This document shows positions 1-8,781 of a stretch of 64,000 nt of DNA, in pieces; position 1 is the first letter of the stretch; every line of letters starts with the position of its first letter. The notes under the pieces were generated by a model. It was not told where the DNA came from and did no database searches. It saw nothing but the letters and a program-made list of their open reading frames with translations. Origin of the DNA: Bacillus pseudomycoides (GTDB lineage: Bacteria; Bacillota; Bacilli; Bacillales; Bacillaceae_G); assembly GCF_022811845.1 (NCBI RefSeq), contig NZ_CP064266.1:2046001-2110000 (forward strand), written 5' to 3'. The position numbers and the translations under genes are program-made.

Positions 1-1463
1 CATTGATTGTTACCGGGAACTGGCTTGGCGGCGGAAAGAACGTTGTTACAACAGATGATGGAAAGAAAATTAAAATTATTCGTGGCGGAGGTACTTTTGT
101 CGTACCGATTATGCAACGAGCAGAACCTCTTAGTTTATTAAACTACAAGTTAGAAGTTGGAACACGTGATACGTATACAAAGCAAGGGGTGCCAGTTACA
201 GTAAATGGTGTTTCTATTATTAAAGTAGGTTCAACAATTGAAGAAGTATCGACAGCTGCTGAACAATATTTAGGGAAAGAAACGGAAGAGTTAAAAGTGG
301 AAGCGAAAGAAGTATTAGAAGGCCATTTACGTGCTATCTTATCTTCAATGACAGTGGAGGATGCTTATAGTAATAGAGAGCAATTTGCACAAAAAGTACA
401 TGAAGTTGCTTCGACAGATTTAAAGAAAATGGGGCTTCGTATTGTCTCCTTTACGATCAAAGAAATTATGGATAAAAATGGTTATTTAGATGCTTTAGGT
501 CAACCGCAAATCGCAACAGTGAAACGTGATGCAACAATTGCGAATGCAGAGCGTGAAAAAGAAGCGCGTATTGAAAAAGCTCGTGCGGAGAAAGAAGCAA
601 AAGAAGCTGAATATCAACGTGATGCACAAATTGCTGAGGCTGAAAAGCATAAAGAATTAAAAGTACAATCATATAAGAGAGAGCAAGAGCAAGCGCGTGC
701 TGATGCGGACCTTTCTTATGAATTACAGCAGGCGAAAGCACAACAAGGTGTTACAGAAGAGCAAATGCGAGTTAAAATCATTGAGCGTGAAAAGCAAATT
801 GAATTAGAAGAAAAAGAAATTGCACGCCGTGAAAAACAATACGATGCAGAAGTAAAGAAGAAAGCAGATGCAGATCGTTATGCAGTTGAACAATCAGCGG
901 AAGCGGAAAAAGTAAAACAAATGAAAAAAGCAGATGCAGATCAATATAAGATTGAAGCAGAAGCAAGAGCACGTGCGGAAGAGGTGCGTGTAGAAGGTTT
1001 AGCAAAAGCCGAAATTGAAAAGGCACAAGGGCAAGCAAAAGCCGAAGTTCAAAAAGCGCAAGGTACAGCGGAAGCGGATGTTATTAGGTTAAAAGGTTTA
1101 GCAGAAGCGGAAGCGAAGCAAAAAATTGCGGAAGCATTTGAATTATATGGGCAAGCAGCAATTATGGATATGGTTCTTAAAATGCTTCCAAGCTATGCGA
1201 AGGAAGTTGCAAGCCCACTTAGCAATATTGATAAAATTACTGTTGTTGATACAGGCGGCGGTGGAAAAAACAGCGGCGCTGGAAAAGTGGCAGGATATGC
1301 AACGGATCTAATGGCAACGATGCAAGAAACATTAAAAGCTTCTTCTGGTATTGACTTAAAAGAACTATTAGAAAGCTTTGCTGGAAAAGGTACTGTGCAG
1401 CAAGCAGTAAGTGAAAAGCCTGTTGTGCAAGTAGTGGAAGAAAACGAGAAAACTGAAAAATAA
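1..1463 (+). CDS. floT: Flotillin-like membrane scaffold protein (5' end outside window)
   Basis: This is the C-terminal ~486 residues of a flotillin; the reading frame is open to the left edge, so the true start and the N-terminal membrane hairpin lie outside the window. The visible part begins inside the SPFH/band-7 domain (LIVTGNWLGG, then RGGGTFVVPIMQ). It continues into a very long Glu/Ala/Lys-rich coiled coil (about residues 170-380 of the visible part) and ends with the conserved flotillin tail (PLSNIDKITVVDTGGGG, SSGIDLKELLESF). From memory, B. subtilis FloT (YuaG, about 509 residues) has the same tail. Flotillins organise membrane microdomains and affect signalling and secretion. A strong terminator follows at 1471-1495, so it is the last gene of its transcript. 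Its upstream partner (a YuaF/NfeD-like gene in relatives) cannot be seen. Confidence 0.93.
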   Translation, partial: LIVTGNWLGGGKNVVTTDDGKKIKIIRGGGTFVVPIMQRAEPLSLLNYKLEVGTRDTYTKQGVPVTVNGVSIIKVGSTIEEVSTAAEQYLGKETEELKVEAKEVLEGHLRAILSSMTVEDAYSNREQFAQKVHEVASTDLKKMGLRIVSFTIKEIMDKNGYLDALGQPQIATVKRDATIANAEREKEARIEKARAEKEAKEAEYQRDAQIAEAEKHKELKVQSYKREQEQARADADLSYELQQAKAQQGVTEEQMRVKIIEREKQIELEEKEIARREKQYDAEVKKKADADRYAVEQSAEAEKVKQMKKADADQYKIEAEARARAEEVRVEGLAKAEIEKAQGQAKAEVQKAQGTAEADVIRLKGLAEAEAKQKIAEAFELYGQAAIMDMVLKMLPSYAKEVASPLSNIDKITVVDTGGGGKNSGAGKVAGYATDLMATMQETLKASSGIDLKELLESFAGKGTVQQAVSEKPVVQVVEENEKTEK

Positions 1464-1470
1464 CAAAGGA

Positions 1471-1495
1471 AGGCCTCTAGAATTAGAGGCCTTTT
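1471..1495 (+). terminator. Intrinsic terminator after floT
   Basis: A 9-bp perfect stem (AGGCCTCTA / TAGAGGCCT) with a 4-nt loop is followed by a T-run, 8 nt after the floT stop codon. Confidence 0.9.
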
Positions 1496-1771
1496 TAGGT
1501 TCTAATGTAAAGAGAATATAGCGCATATATTTCTAGTGGAATTATATTTGATGATATAAGTGCAAACAATTGATGAATGAATTTTTTCTACTTTTGGACA
1601 GGCACATTCTGTTACATGCAATTATGTTATTTCCTTCAATGTGTTAAATTTAATTTGAATAAAGTAAATATAGATTAATAGAGAAATGATTGTGTGTTAA
1701 ACTACATTGAAATATATTTAATTATAATTCGTTACACAACTTGCTACAAGAACATTAGGAGGATTAGAAAG

Positions 1772-1922
1772 ATGAGGAAATTGAAAGCAAAGATATACAA
1801 GTATGGAAAGATTAATATCCTTTACTAAACAAGCTCATTTCAATGGAGGAAGTATTTTGAATCATTCCTGATATCGAAGAATTTCAAAAAGGATTGAAAA
1901 TAGCGTTAGAGGAACGGAATTA
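1772..1922 (+). pseudogene. Possible decayed small ORF in a 515-base gene-poor gap
   Basis: The gap 1464-1978 holds no intact gene of normal size. A very good Shine-Dalgarno (TTAGGAGGA, 1756-1763) precedes ATG 1772, but that frame reads only 18 codons. In another frame a stretch from about 1840 reads MEEVF, a TGA stop, then IIPDIEEFQKGLKIALEERN and a stop at 1922. Good ribosome binding site, broken frame and a protein-like tail suggest the remnant of a short gene. I do not recognise the family. It could instead be an intact 18-codon leader peptide. Confidence 0.3.
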
Positions 1923-1978
1923 ATTTAATTAGTGTGCTATTATCGCAGTTTTTATAAGGAACAGAGGAGACTTAATGT

Positions 1979-2692
1979 ATGAAAAAAAGAATTGTAATCA
2001 TAGAAGATGAAGATAATATCCGAGAAATATGTAAGCGGTACTTGGAAAGAGAAGGATATGAAGTATACACCGCTGTAAACGGAACAGAAGGTTGGAATGT
2101 ATTTCAGCAATATCAACCAGATTTAATTATTCTAGACTTGATGATGCCGAAAAAAGATGGCTGGGAATTATGTGAGGAAATTCGCCAATACTCTAATGTC
2201 CCTATTATTATGTTAACCGCTAGAGGAGAAGAAAGAGATCGAATTTTAGGATTAACAATGGGCGCGGATGATTATGTGACAAAGCCGTTTTCACCTCGTG
2301 AATTAGTATTAAGGGTGCAAATTATATTAAGAAGAGGAAATCAAGCAACGATACAAGAGAAAGAACCTGTATCAGAAATGATAGAGTTCCTAGATTTGAA
2401 GATTGATCCAACGAAAAGACGTGTATTTGTTTGTGGACATGAAATTGAGTTAACAGTGAAAGAATTTGAGGTACTTTATCTAATGGCAAAACATCCAAAA
2501 CAAGTATTTTCCCGTTCTCAACTTCTTGAACAAATTTGGGGTTTTGAGTATGAAGGATGTACAAATGCAGTAACTGTGTTAATGAGTCGCTTACGTGAAA
2601 AATTGGAGAAGCATACAACAAAGAGCCGTTGGATTCATACAGTTTGGGGTATTGGTTATCGCTTTGAGCCAGAGGAAGGAAGTCAAGCATGA
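1979..2692 (+). CDS. OmpR/PhoB-family response regulator (toxin-adjacent)
   Basis: A 237-residue two-domain regulator. The receiver domain (about 1-120) has the acidic pocket E9/D10/E11, phospho-acceptor Asp53 in IILDLMMP, and the switch Lys in VTKPFSP. The C-terminal winged helix (about 135-232) has the usual EFEVLYLMAKHPKQVFSR and WGIGYRF signatures. The start at 1979 is supported by AGAGGAGA about nine bases upstream. The stop overlaps the start of the kinase gene by four bases (ATGA), so the two are translationally coupled. The next gene, 114 bases after the kinase, is a PA-like toxin. Control of the toxin by this pair is an inference from gene order; no binding-site repeat was found to prove it. 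Confidence 0.93.
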   Translation: MKKRIVIIEDEDNIREICKRYLEREGYEVYTAVNGTEGWNVFQQYQPDLIILDLMMPKKDGWELCEEIRQYSNVPIIMLTARGEERDRILGLTMGADDYVTKPFSPRELVLRVQIILRRGNQATIQEKEPVSEMIEFLDLKIDPTKRRVFVCGHEIELTVKEFEVLYLMAKHPKQVFSRSQLLEQIWGFEYEGCTNAVTVLMSRLREKLEKHTTKSRWIHTVWGIGYRFEPEEGSQA

Positions 2693-3747
2693 AATTACGT
2701 AATCAATTGTTATTGATGAATCTATTAAGTACAAGTATCATGTTAATTTTTATTTGGTACAGTGAAAGGCGAATGTTACTTAGACCGGAACAAACAAAAT
2801 TATTAATAGGAATTGTGATTGTAGCAATGATTGTTTCAACGATTATTTACTGGTTAATGACACGTCCTATTATGAGATCTATTCAAAATTTAATTGCATT
2901 AACCCAACAGTTTAGTGATAGACAATTTGGAACGATGTACATAATAGGAAAAGAACCAGAAGAATTTAAAGAATTAGCGGCGGCTTTTCAACAAATGGCT
3001 AAAAAATTAGAAGAAAGCTTTACTAAGTTAGAAAAAGGAGAAAAAGCACGTACAGAGTTAATTGCGAATATTTCCCATGACTTACGAACTCCTATAGCTA
3101 GTATACAATTGATGATAGAAGCGTTACAGGATGGTTTAATTGAGGAGCCTAACATGAAAATGCAGTACTTAACGACAATTCTAAACGAAATACAAAGATT
3201 AAGTGGATTAATTAATAATTTGTTCGATCTTTCTAAGTTAGAACTTGGACAAGAAGCATTTCATCCAAATTTAACACATGTAGATAGCATTCTATTAAAA
3301 GTACTAGATTCGCATTCTATTTTACTAGAGGAAAAAGATATTCAGTTGCAATTGCACGTTTCGGATACATTGCCACGACTTTGGATTATGCCATGTAAAA
3401 TAGCGCGGGTTATTGGTAATTTGTTACAAAATGCGATTCGGCATTCTCCTACGTTTGGAACAATCGAGTTAATTGTAGAGGAAAATAAGCAGAAACAGCA
3501 AGTCAAACTCACTTTGCGTGATGAAGGAGAAGGGATTGCTCCTAATGATCAATTACGTATATTCGAACGTTTTTTCAGAACGGATCCATCAAGAAGTTCA
3601 CAATCTGGAGGGTCTGGACTTGGACTAGCCATTGCAAAATCGCTAGTTGAAATGCACCAGGGAGAAATTGGTGTTCAGAATCGTCCGGATGGGAGACAGG
3701 GATGTGAATTTTGGTTTACTCTTCCCGTTATATCAGAAAAGAAATAA
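2689..3747 (+). CDS. Sensor histidine kinase with a minimal extracellular loop
   Basis: A 352-residue membrane kinase paired with the preceding regulator. There are two transmembrane helices at about residues 6-25 and 38-58, separated by only about a dozen residues, then a HAMP-like linker (about 55-110), the HisKA box with His130 in NISHDLRTPIA, and an HATPase_c domain with N box (LLQNAIRHS), G1 (DEGEGIAP) and G2 (GGSGLGLAIA). Such a short outside loop is typical of kinases that sense a stimulus in the membrane or through a partner protein rather than with an extracytoplasmic domain. No dedicated transporter partner of the BceAB kind is adjacent. The toxin gene begins 114 bases downstream on the same strand with no obvious terminator between them. 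Confidence 0.92.
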   Translation: MKLRNQLLLMNLLSTSIMLIFIWYSERRMLLRPEQTKLLIGIVIVAMIVSTIIYWLMTRPIMRSIQNLIALTQQFSDRQFGTMYIIGKEPEEFKELAAAFQQMAKKLEESFTKLEKGEKARTELIANISHDLRTPIASIQLMIEALQDGLIEEPNMKMQYLTTILNEIQRLSGLINNLFDLSKLELGQEAFHPNLTHVDSILLKVLDSHSILLEEKDIQLQLHVSDTLPRLWIMPCKIARVIGNLLQNAIRHSPTFGTIELIVEENKQKQQVKLTLRDEGEGIAPNDQLRIFERFFRTDPSRSSQSGGSGLGLAIAKSLVEMHQGEIGVQNRPDGRQGCEFWFTLPVISEKK

Positions 3748-3861
3748 GACAGTTGAAAGACTTTTGTAACATTTGTGAGAGAGAAATGAAAGACTTGTTA
3801 GCTATGATGAAGTTAATCTTACTAGTAGATGTTCGAACTCATCTAGAAAACAAGGAGAAAA

Positions 3862-6171
3862 ATGACGATGAAGAAATTAAAACCAACACTTAGGGTATTA
3901 AGTGGTGTAACAATGGCGCTGACTTTAGCATCCCCTGCATTAGCTGAAACAACACCTGAACAAGGCGGAAAAGTGGAAACTTTTAAAGAAGATAAAAATA
4001 TGAAGGAAGGGCAAAATATTATCTATGATGGTTCTGAAAAAAAGGGAATCATAATTATGGAAGAGCCTCAGGAAAATAATGACTGGGATAATGATGGCAT
4101 TCCTAATGATGTAGAAGAAAAAGGATTTAAAATTGTATTTAATAAAAAGACAGGGGAAAATGAAGCCCAACTATGGGATCAACAGCAAGACTTTGGTGAA
4201 AAGAGATTTATAACAAATCCTAGGAGTGCAAACTCAGATGGAGATCCTTTTACAGATAGCTATGAAGTGGAGCATTATGACAGTGATTCTGATGTAGATT
4301 TCAATCCCATGATTGCGAATGTACCAAATCTACAAATTGCTGTAAAACGTATCGATATTACTCCAGTTGCTAGTATTACAGATTCAAATGGTGAATCACG
4401 TACTAAGAGTTGGGAAAAAAGTTTATCGGTACAACATTCTTTTAATGTAGGTTTAGCTGGTGAAGCCGGTGCTGAGGGATCAGCAGCGGGTCCTGTACCT
4501 TCAGGAAAAGGATCGTTAAATGTGGGGTATGGTTATTCTAATACAAAAACAGAAACAGAAAGTATCTCTAATAGTTTTGATTGGTCAACAGCAACAACTG
4601 TTGATTCAGCTAAAGCAGCAAATGTGCGCTTCCATCTAGAATATAAAAATACGGGTACAGCATCTGCTGGGGATGTTTCACCTCACTTTAACATTCGATT
4701 AGGAAATAAAATTATCAATACTGTAAAGGCAACACAAGACCGTTATAAAGCAAACTTGTTAACTACAGAAAAAGGTGGAAACAATAAAACTGAAATTCTA
4801 ATGGACAGTGTAGAAGGTCAAGCGGATGTGAAAATTTCCCTAACACTGGATGAATTAAAAGCAGTAGAACAAGGGGCACCTCTTTCTATTGAAGTATTGC
4901 CTACTAGTACGATGAATGTGTATACAATGAAAGATGGGAAATTTGAAAATTTAGGAGATTGGGCGCATTTTGCGTCTAATGTAAATGCTTCTACTACATT
5001 AGTAGAAACAAATTTGGGTTCTATACCAAAATTTAGAGTGTATACACCAAAAAAGGATAAAACAAAACCTGCTAGCGTTGATCATAATCTTTCACTGGAC
5101 GAATTTTTTAAAAATAGCGGGATAGGTAGTCAAGCCTGGACAGCAAACGCTGTAGTAAATGGTCAGTTAAAAGAAAATCTAGTTCGTTATGGTCCGAATC
5201 GTTCTCTTTTAGAACGAGGTGTGAACCTTGGTTTCTTTGATAACCGCGCACTACGACCAACTCTATCATATAGCAGTTATGATTATAGCAAGAAAAAGAT
5301 TTACGCATCGGTTATACCAGGTTTATTTAATATAAGTGACGAAATCTTTGTTACGGTTAGAAATAAAGAAGGTGAGCAACAAAAGGTAAAATTAGTTCGA
5401 AATAAGAATTCAAATGTGTATGAATCTAAAGAGAATGAACCTGTAGACTTAGCGGTAAACAAAAGAGCTCTTGGAGAAATCCCAGTTAAGTTTGAACTCA
5501 ATGATGTCCAAAATAATAAAACTGAAGTTTCTGTGCCTCTTGTTTCAAATAAAAGCTATCTAGAGGCTATCGATAAATTAGTAGTAGATAATTCCGGAGA
5601 ACCTATTCTAGAAGGAAAACAGTACTATTTGAAGACGAATGTTAACATACGTGAAGGTGTACAGGAGGATTGGCACATTGGTTTAAGCCAAACAATTAGT
5701 GGGCGATATGTACACTTTTCACCTCAGTCCTATTGGGATAGATTGAGACTCGGTCCTATACAAAAAGCAATACATGGAGCAGACATTCAAGCAACACCAG
5801 TAATAATAGAAAGAAAAGGACAGCCTAAACCAGGACAACCATTCAAAAAAGATGAAGAAGTGTTCCTTAAATTTACTAACAGTAGTTATAGTGGTTACCA
5901 GTATTTAAATATTGGAAATGGTTATGATTATAACTGGTTAGATACTGAAAACAATAGATCTTCTATTAAATTAGACAAGCTTCCTAATGAGAAGAATTTC
6001 TATCTAAAATCTGATTCTACTTATATCACATTTAGACAAAATAATTGGCAAAGTACTGTTGCAGATAATGGTAGCGCCCCAGTTGTAGCAGCTAGTGAGT
6101 TTATTTTAAAACCTGAGCATACAACTTCACCAGGTAATAACCATAAATGGGAATTAGAAAGCATTAAGTAA
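3862..6171 (+). CDS. Secreted PA/binary-toxin-B-like pore-forming protein, no PA14 domain
   Basis: A 769-residue secreted protein related to the cell-binding and translocation (B) components of anthrax, iota and Vip toxins. Residues 1-28 form a signal peptide ending in ALA. A paired calcium site follows (DWDNDGIPNDVEEKG, 74-88, and SDGDPFTDSYEV, 125-136), equivalent to the start of the PA oligomerisation core. Residues about 185-245 are Gly/Ser/Ala-rich and alternating, as expected for the membrane-inserting beta-hairpin, and YKNTGTAS (261-268) matches the conserved PA region with VNTGTAP. Unlike PA or iota Ib there is no N-terminal PA14 domain and no basic furin-like site before the calcium motif, so no removable 20-kDa piece is evident. 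Residues about 440-769 differ from PA receptor-binding domains; the last ~105 look like a beta-rich, possibly lectin-like module. No ADP-ribosyltransferase or other A component is nearby. SD AAGGAG lies just upstream; ATG 3868 is an equally possible start. Confidence 0.85.
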   Translation: MTMKKLKPTLRVLSGVTMALTLASPALAETTPEQGGKVETFKEDKNMKEGQNIIYDGSEKKGIIIMEEPQENNDWDNDGIPNDVEEKGFKIVFNKKTGENEAQLWDQQQDFGEKRFITNPRSANSDGDPFTDSYEVEHYDSDSDVDFNPMIANVPNLQIAVKRIDITPVASITDSNGESRTKSWEKSLSVQHSFNVGLAGEAGAEGSAAGPVPSGKGSLNVGYGYSNTKTETESISNSFDWSTATTVDSAKAANVRFHLEYKNTGTASAGDVSPHFNIRLGNKIINTVKATQDRYKANLLTTEKGGNNKTEILMDSVEGQADVKISLTLDELKAVEQGAPLSIEVLPTSTMNVYTMKDGKFENLGDWAHFASNVNASTTLVETNLGSIPKFRVYTPKKDKTKPASVDHNLSLDEFFKNSGIGSQAWTANAVVNGQLKENLVRYGPNRSLLERGVNLGFFDNRALRPTLSYSSYDYSKKKIYASVIPGLFNISDEIFVTVRNKEGEQQKVKLVRNKNSNVYESKENEPVDLAVNKRALGEIPVKFELNDVQNNKTEVSVPLVSNKSYLEAIDKLVVDNSGEPILEGKQYYLKTNVNIREGVQEDWHIGLSQTISGRYVHFSPQSYWDRLRLGPIQKAIHGADIQATPVIIERKGQPKPGQPFKKDEEVFLKFTNSSYSGYQYLNIGNGYDYNWLDTENNRSSIKLDKLPNEKNFYLKSDSTYITFRQNNWQSTVADNGSAPVVAASEFILKPEHTTSPGNNHKWELESIK

Positions 6172-6285
6172 AGTAAGAGATTGTAAGGCCGCAAGTATGG
6201 TTTTAGAAGACTTAGCGACCTATGCATATTTGAAGGCTACGTGCGGTAACAATTAATAAAAGTTAAGTTTATCTCGTTAGTGGAG

Positions 6286-6408
6286 CGGACAGTAATACTC
6301 CTGCTTAAAAACAAAGAGTAGAAGTATTACTGCCCGTAAAATTCTAGCTGGTGAGGACTGATAATCAGTGGGAATGAAGAGTTTGCCACTGATTATCAGT
6401 CCTCACCT
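6286..6408 (+). repeat. bcr1-like dispersed repeat, copy 1 (two hairpins)
   Basis: Two consecutive hairpins occupy the gap between the toxin gene and the ybjQ-like gene: GGACAGTAATACT / AGTATTACTGCCC (6288-6335) and a nearly perfect 22-bp stem GGTGAGGACTGATAATCAGTGG / its complement (6350-6407). The string ACTGCCCGTAAAA, the linker and the AATCAGTGGG hairpin recur in the same order on the minus strand at 46683-46817. This architecture fits the bcr1 repeat family of the B. cereus group; the family name is from memory. Confidence 0.6.
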
Positions 6409-6533
6409 ATGAAATCTTACAAACCTGTCATCTTTATGTAAGGTTATTAGATAGTTCATTTATTAATTTAATGTGATAATAAATGTATAAGAAATAATAA
6501 TAAATTTTTAGAGGATATAGGAGAGTGTCAGTG

Positions 6534-6845
6534 ATGATTGTAACAACAACTTCAACGATTCAAGGAAAAGAAATTATTGAGTATATTGATATTGTAAACG
6601 GTGAAGCGATTATGGGTGCAAATATTGTGCGTGATCTATTTGCTTCTGTTCGTGACGTTGTCGGTGGCCGTTCTGGTGCATATGAAAGTAAATTAAAAGA
6701 AGCTCGTGATATTGCAATGGAAGAGATGAAAACTCTTGCGAAGCAAAAAGGTGCAAATGCAATTGTTGGTATTGATGTAGACTACGAGGTCGTTCGTGAT
6801 GGAATGTTAATGGTCGCTGTTAGTGGTACAGCCGTACGTGTATAA
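6534..6845 (+). CDS. YbjQ/UPF0145 family protein
   Basis: A compact protein of about 103 residues, the size of the YbjQ family (small oligomeric proteins, often annotated as heavy-metal-binding-domain proteins, exact role unsettled). Conserved features visible are the start MIVTTTSTIQGKEI, the central NIVRDLFASVRDVVGGRSGAYE and the tail GANAIVGIDVDYEV. I chose ATG 6534 because AGGAG at 6519-6523 is well spaced for it; an in-frame GTG at 6525 is too close to that site. It has its own terminator (about 6865-6897) and appears monocistronic. Confidence 0.88.
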   Translation: MIVTTTSTIQGKEIIEYIDIVNGEAIMGANIVRDLFASVRDVVGGRSGAYESKLKEARDIAMEEMKTLAKQKGANAIVGIDVDYEVVRDGMLMVAVSGTAVRV

Positions 6846-6864
6846 AATAAAAAGTATAATTGCT

Positions 6865-6900
6865 AAAGCATCTTGTTAAGAGTGAGGTGCTTTTTCTTTT
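6865..6900 (+). terminator. Terminator after ybjQ-like gene
   Basis: AAAGCATCTT pairs (with one G-U) to AGGTGCTTT and is followed by a T-rich tract. Confidence 0.7.
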
Positions 6901-7068
6901 TTGTAAAATTAGAAAGGTGAAACACCTAAAAGGAAATAATATCTTATTTTCTTTAAGTTACTTTAGTGCTTTTTGTATCACTAATATTACCAATTATGAT
7001 ATATTTTTTAGCGGAAGAAGATGTTCAATTAATCATCAATATATTTTTAATAAAAGGAGAATATTCTG

Positions 7069-7334
7069 TTGGAAAATAGTAGGATAACTACAATTATATC
7101 GATTTCAATACCAATTTTATTGATCTTACTCATAGTTAACTTTATAAATGAAATTATTTTAACTGTATTTCAGGGGTTTCTCTTGTTTTACCTTTATTTC
7201 TTTGTCCTATTGGATTTATTTTAGCCATTTTTTCTTATACAGTAGATAAAAATAATAGAGCAAAGATTGGGATAGTATTAAATGTGTTAGTCTTCTTAAT
7301 TCCTTTTATTTTGCTGATACGGGGAACGATGTGA
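7069..7334 (+). pseudogene. Frameshifted small membrane protein gene
   Basis: A TTG start (7069) preceded by AAAGGAGA opens a hydrophobic reading frame (MENSRITTIISISIPILLILL...) that stops early near 7213. From the GGGG run at about 7170 a different frame continues as a coherent membrane protein (GVSLVLPLFLCPIGFILAIFSYTVDKNNRAKIGIVLNVLVFLIPFILLIRGTM) to TGA 7332-7334. Joined, the pieces give an about 88-residue protein with two to three membrane helices and a basic loop between them. The total length is not a multiple of three, consistent with a one-base indel in the G-run. Function unknown. A sequencing error would look the same. The rest of the gap 6846-7481 holds nothing else clear. Confidence 0.6.
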
Positions 7335-7481
7335 GTTCTATTTTGGTTATATTTAAATAGAGTTACTTTCTCTAAAGGGGAAAAACATAGAAAAATCCTT
7401 GGTAATTTTGGGGGATTCTGGTGCGAGAAATATATGTAGTATATTCTCTTTTATTTTTGCACCAGCCCACCTTTTTAGACA

Positions 7482-8276
7482 CTATTTAGAAGTGTATTTC
7501 ATTCCTTCTAGTCTATCTAGTACCCTTCTTTTCTTATAAAGCATTTTCCCTACTTCAGCAATTTCCTCAATTGTTTTTCGGTTTAAGTAGGCCCCAAAAA
7601 TCATGCCAGCAACAGGGATCATCTGAAATAGCTTTTTCCAGCCATAATTATCACGATACACAGTAAACACTTCTCGCCACGATTTAATTTGTGACACACT
7701 GTCATTATGATTAACGCGGGCATCAAAATGTTTTAATTCATGAAGGATTGTTTGTTTCCCTACAATATCAGATGAAGAGAACTGTAAGCATTTTACGATA
7801 AATAACCTCTCTTGAATATCTTCAGGGTTATAACCGTAGCAAATTGCAATTTCTTGCAAAACATTTAGTGACATACTTAAAACTGCTGGAATATCAATTG
7901 CTAGAGTGAAAATACCGCCAAATCCAGTTGTGGCACCTTGGGCTGTTGCGGCAGATTTTCTGTTTTCGATGATTTTATCGACGATTGTATCCATCTCATT
8001 TAAAGGGAATTTTTGAACATCTGTTAAAGAAGCTGCATTTTCAAATTTCTTTATTGTTGATTGTGGATGAATTAAATATTTGCTGCCAGAATTGAGATAT
8101 TGAATGAGCTCGTCTAGTAAAATATTAATTTTTTTATGAATAAACTTTGGCGTTAGCTTATCAAGAATAGCAAACGGAATTTTCCCCCACTTTTCAAAGA
8201 ACCAAAGATCTTCCTGTTCTTTCTCCCACTTTTCAATAATTGCGATTTCTTTTAATAAATGTTCCTGTGACTCCAT
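7482..8276 (-). CDS. EcsC family protein
   Basis: A 264-residue protein matching the EcsC family, named for the third gene of the B. subtilis ecs ABC-transporter locus and of poorly known function. Family traits seen are the central Gly/Ala-rich stretch SAATAQGATTGFGGIFTLAIDIPAVLSMSLNVLQEIAICYGY (about residues 108-150) and a second hydrophobic Gly-rich segment IPVAGMIFGAYLN near the C-terminus. No signal peptide is seen. No ecsA or ecsB lies beside it, so it stands alone here, as in other copies across the B. cereus group. Start ATG 8276 has a weak AGGGTG upstream. Confidence 0.85.
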   Translation of the reverse strand: MESQEHLLKEIAIIEKWEKEQEDLWFFEKWGKIPFAILDKLTPKFIHKKINILLDELIQYLNSGSKYLIHPQSTIKKFENAASLTDVQKFPLNEMDTIVDKIIENRKSAATAQGATTGFGGIFTLAIDIPAVLSMSLNVLQEIAICYGYNPEDIQERLFIVKCLQFSSSDIVGKQTILHELKHFDARVNHNDSVSQIKSWREVFTVYRDNYGWKKLFQMIPVAGMIFGAYLNRKTIEEIAEVGKMLYKKRRVLDRLEGMKYTSK

Positions 8277-8525
8277 TTTTCACCCTGCTTTCTTATAACC
8301 GTATCTTTTTATTTTACTAGATATTTTTTGAATAATAAATAAAATTAGGAGTTTGGATTAGGGTGGAATATGGTAAATAATTCGAGAAATAATGTTATTA
8401 AACGCATAATTGTCATTTTATTTATGAATTTAATTTTGAATTTTTAAAAACATAATGAGTTTATTACATGAGTGATAGAATAGATGAGAAAAATAGAGAA
8501 GCGTGAAGTAGGGAGTAGATTTTGA

Positions 8526-8780
8526 ATGAAAGCGATGATTGAAGAGATTTATAGTTCATATAATGGAAAAGTAGAAGAGATTTTCGTCGATGAATCATCT
8601 TACGTATACGAATGGGAAAAGCTAATGATGATTCGAACAAACGATGATACGCTAGAAACAATTAAGGTTGGTATAAGCGGACACATCAGATCCGTAAATA
8701 TAGAAGTTGGTCAGGAAATTGATGTAAATACATTGTTACTTAAGTTAGAGGATGACTTGCTGATTACTGGCTGTGAATGA
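8526..8780 (+). CDS. Small biotinyl/lipoyl-like domain protein
   Basis: An 84-residue protein with the two-half pattern of a biotinyl/lipoyl (hammerhead) domain: GKVEEIFVDESSYVYEWEKLMMI in the first half and GISGHIRSVNIEVGQEIDVNTLLLKLED in the second. The hairpin between the halves, where a real carrier has MKM or DKA with the modified lysine, reads TNDDTLETIK. No canonical attachment lysine is present, so it may not be biotinylated or lipoylated. It is followed by a strong terminator and appears monocistronic. It might be an adaptor or a regulatory domain; the role is unknown. Confidence 0.65.
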   Translation: MKAMIEEIYSSYNGKVEEIFVDESSYVYEWEKLMMIRTNDDTLETIKVGISGHIRSVNIEVGQEIDVNTLLLKLEDDLLITGCE

Positions 8781-8781
8781 T

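Noticed and set aside
466..1038. Long minus-strand open frames inside floT
   Set aside because: They mirror the Glu/Ala/Lys-rich coiled coil of floT, have no ribosome site and encode Leu/His-rich nonsense.
3748..3861. OmpR-type direct repeat upstream of the pore-protein gene
   Set aside because: No tandem half-sites with ten- to eleven-base spacing were visible, so regulator control of the toxin remains only a gene-order inference.
3711..3893. 60-codon frame between the kinase and the pore protein
   Set aside because: It overlaps the end of the kinase gene and the toxin start, and no ribosome site supports it.
6350..6408. Toxin-gene terminator
   Set aside because: The long hairpin lacks a T-run and matches the bcr1-like family, so it is described as a repeat although it may also stop transcription.
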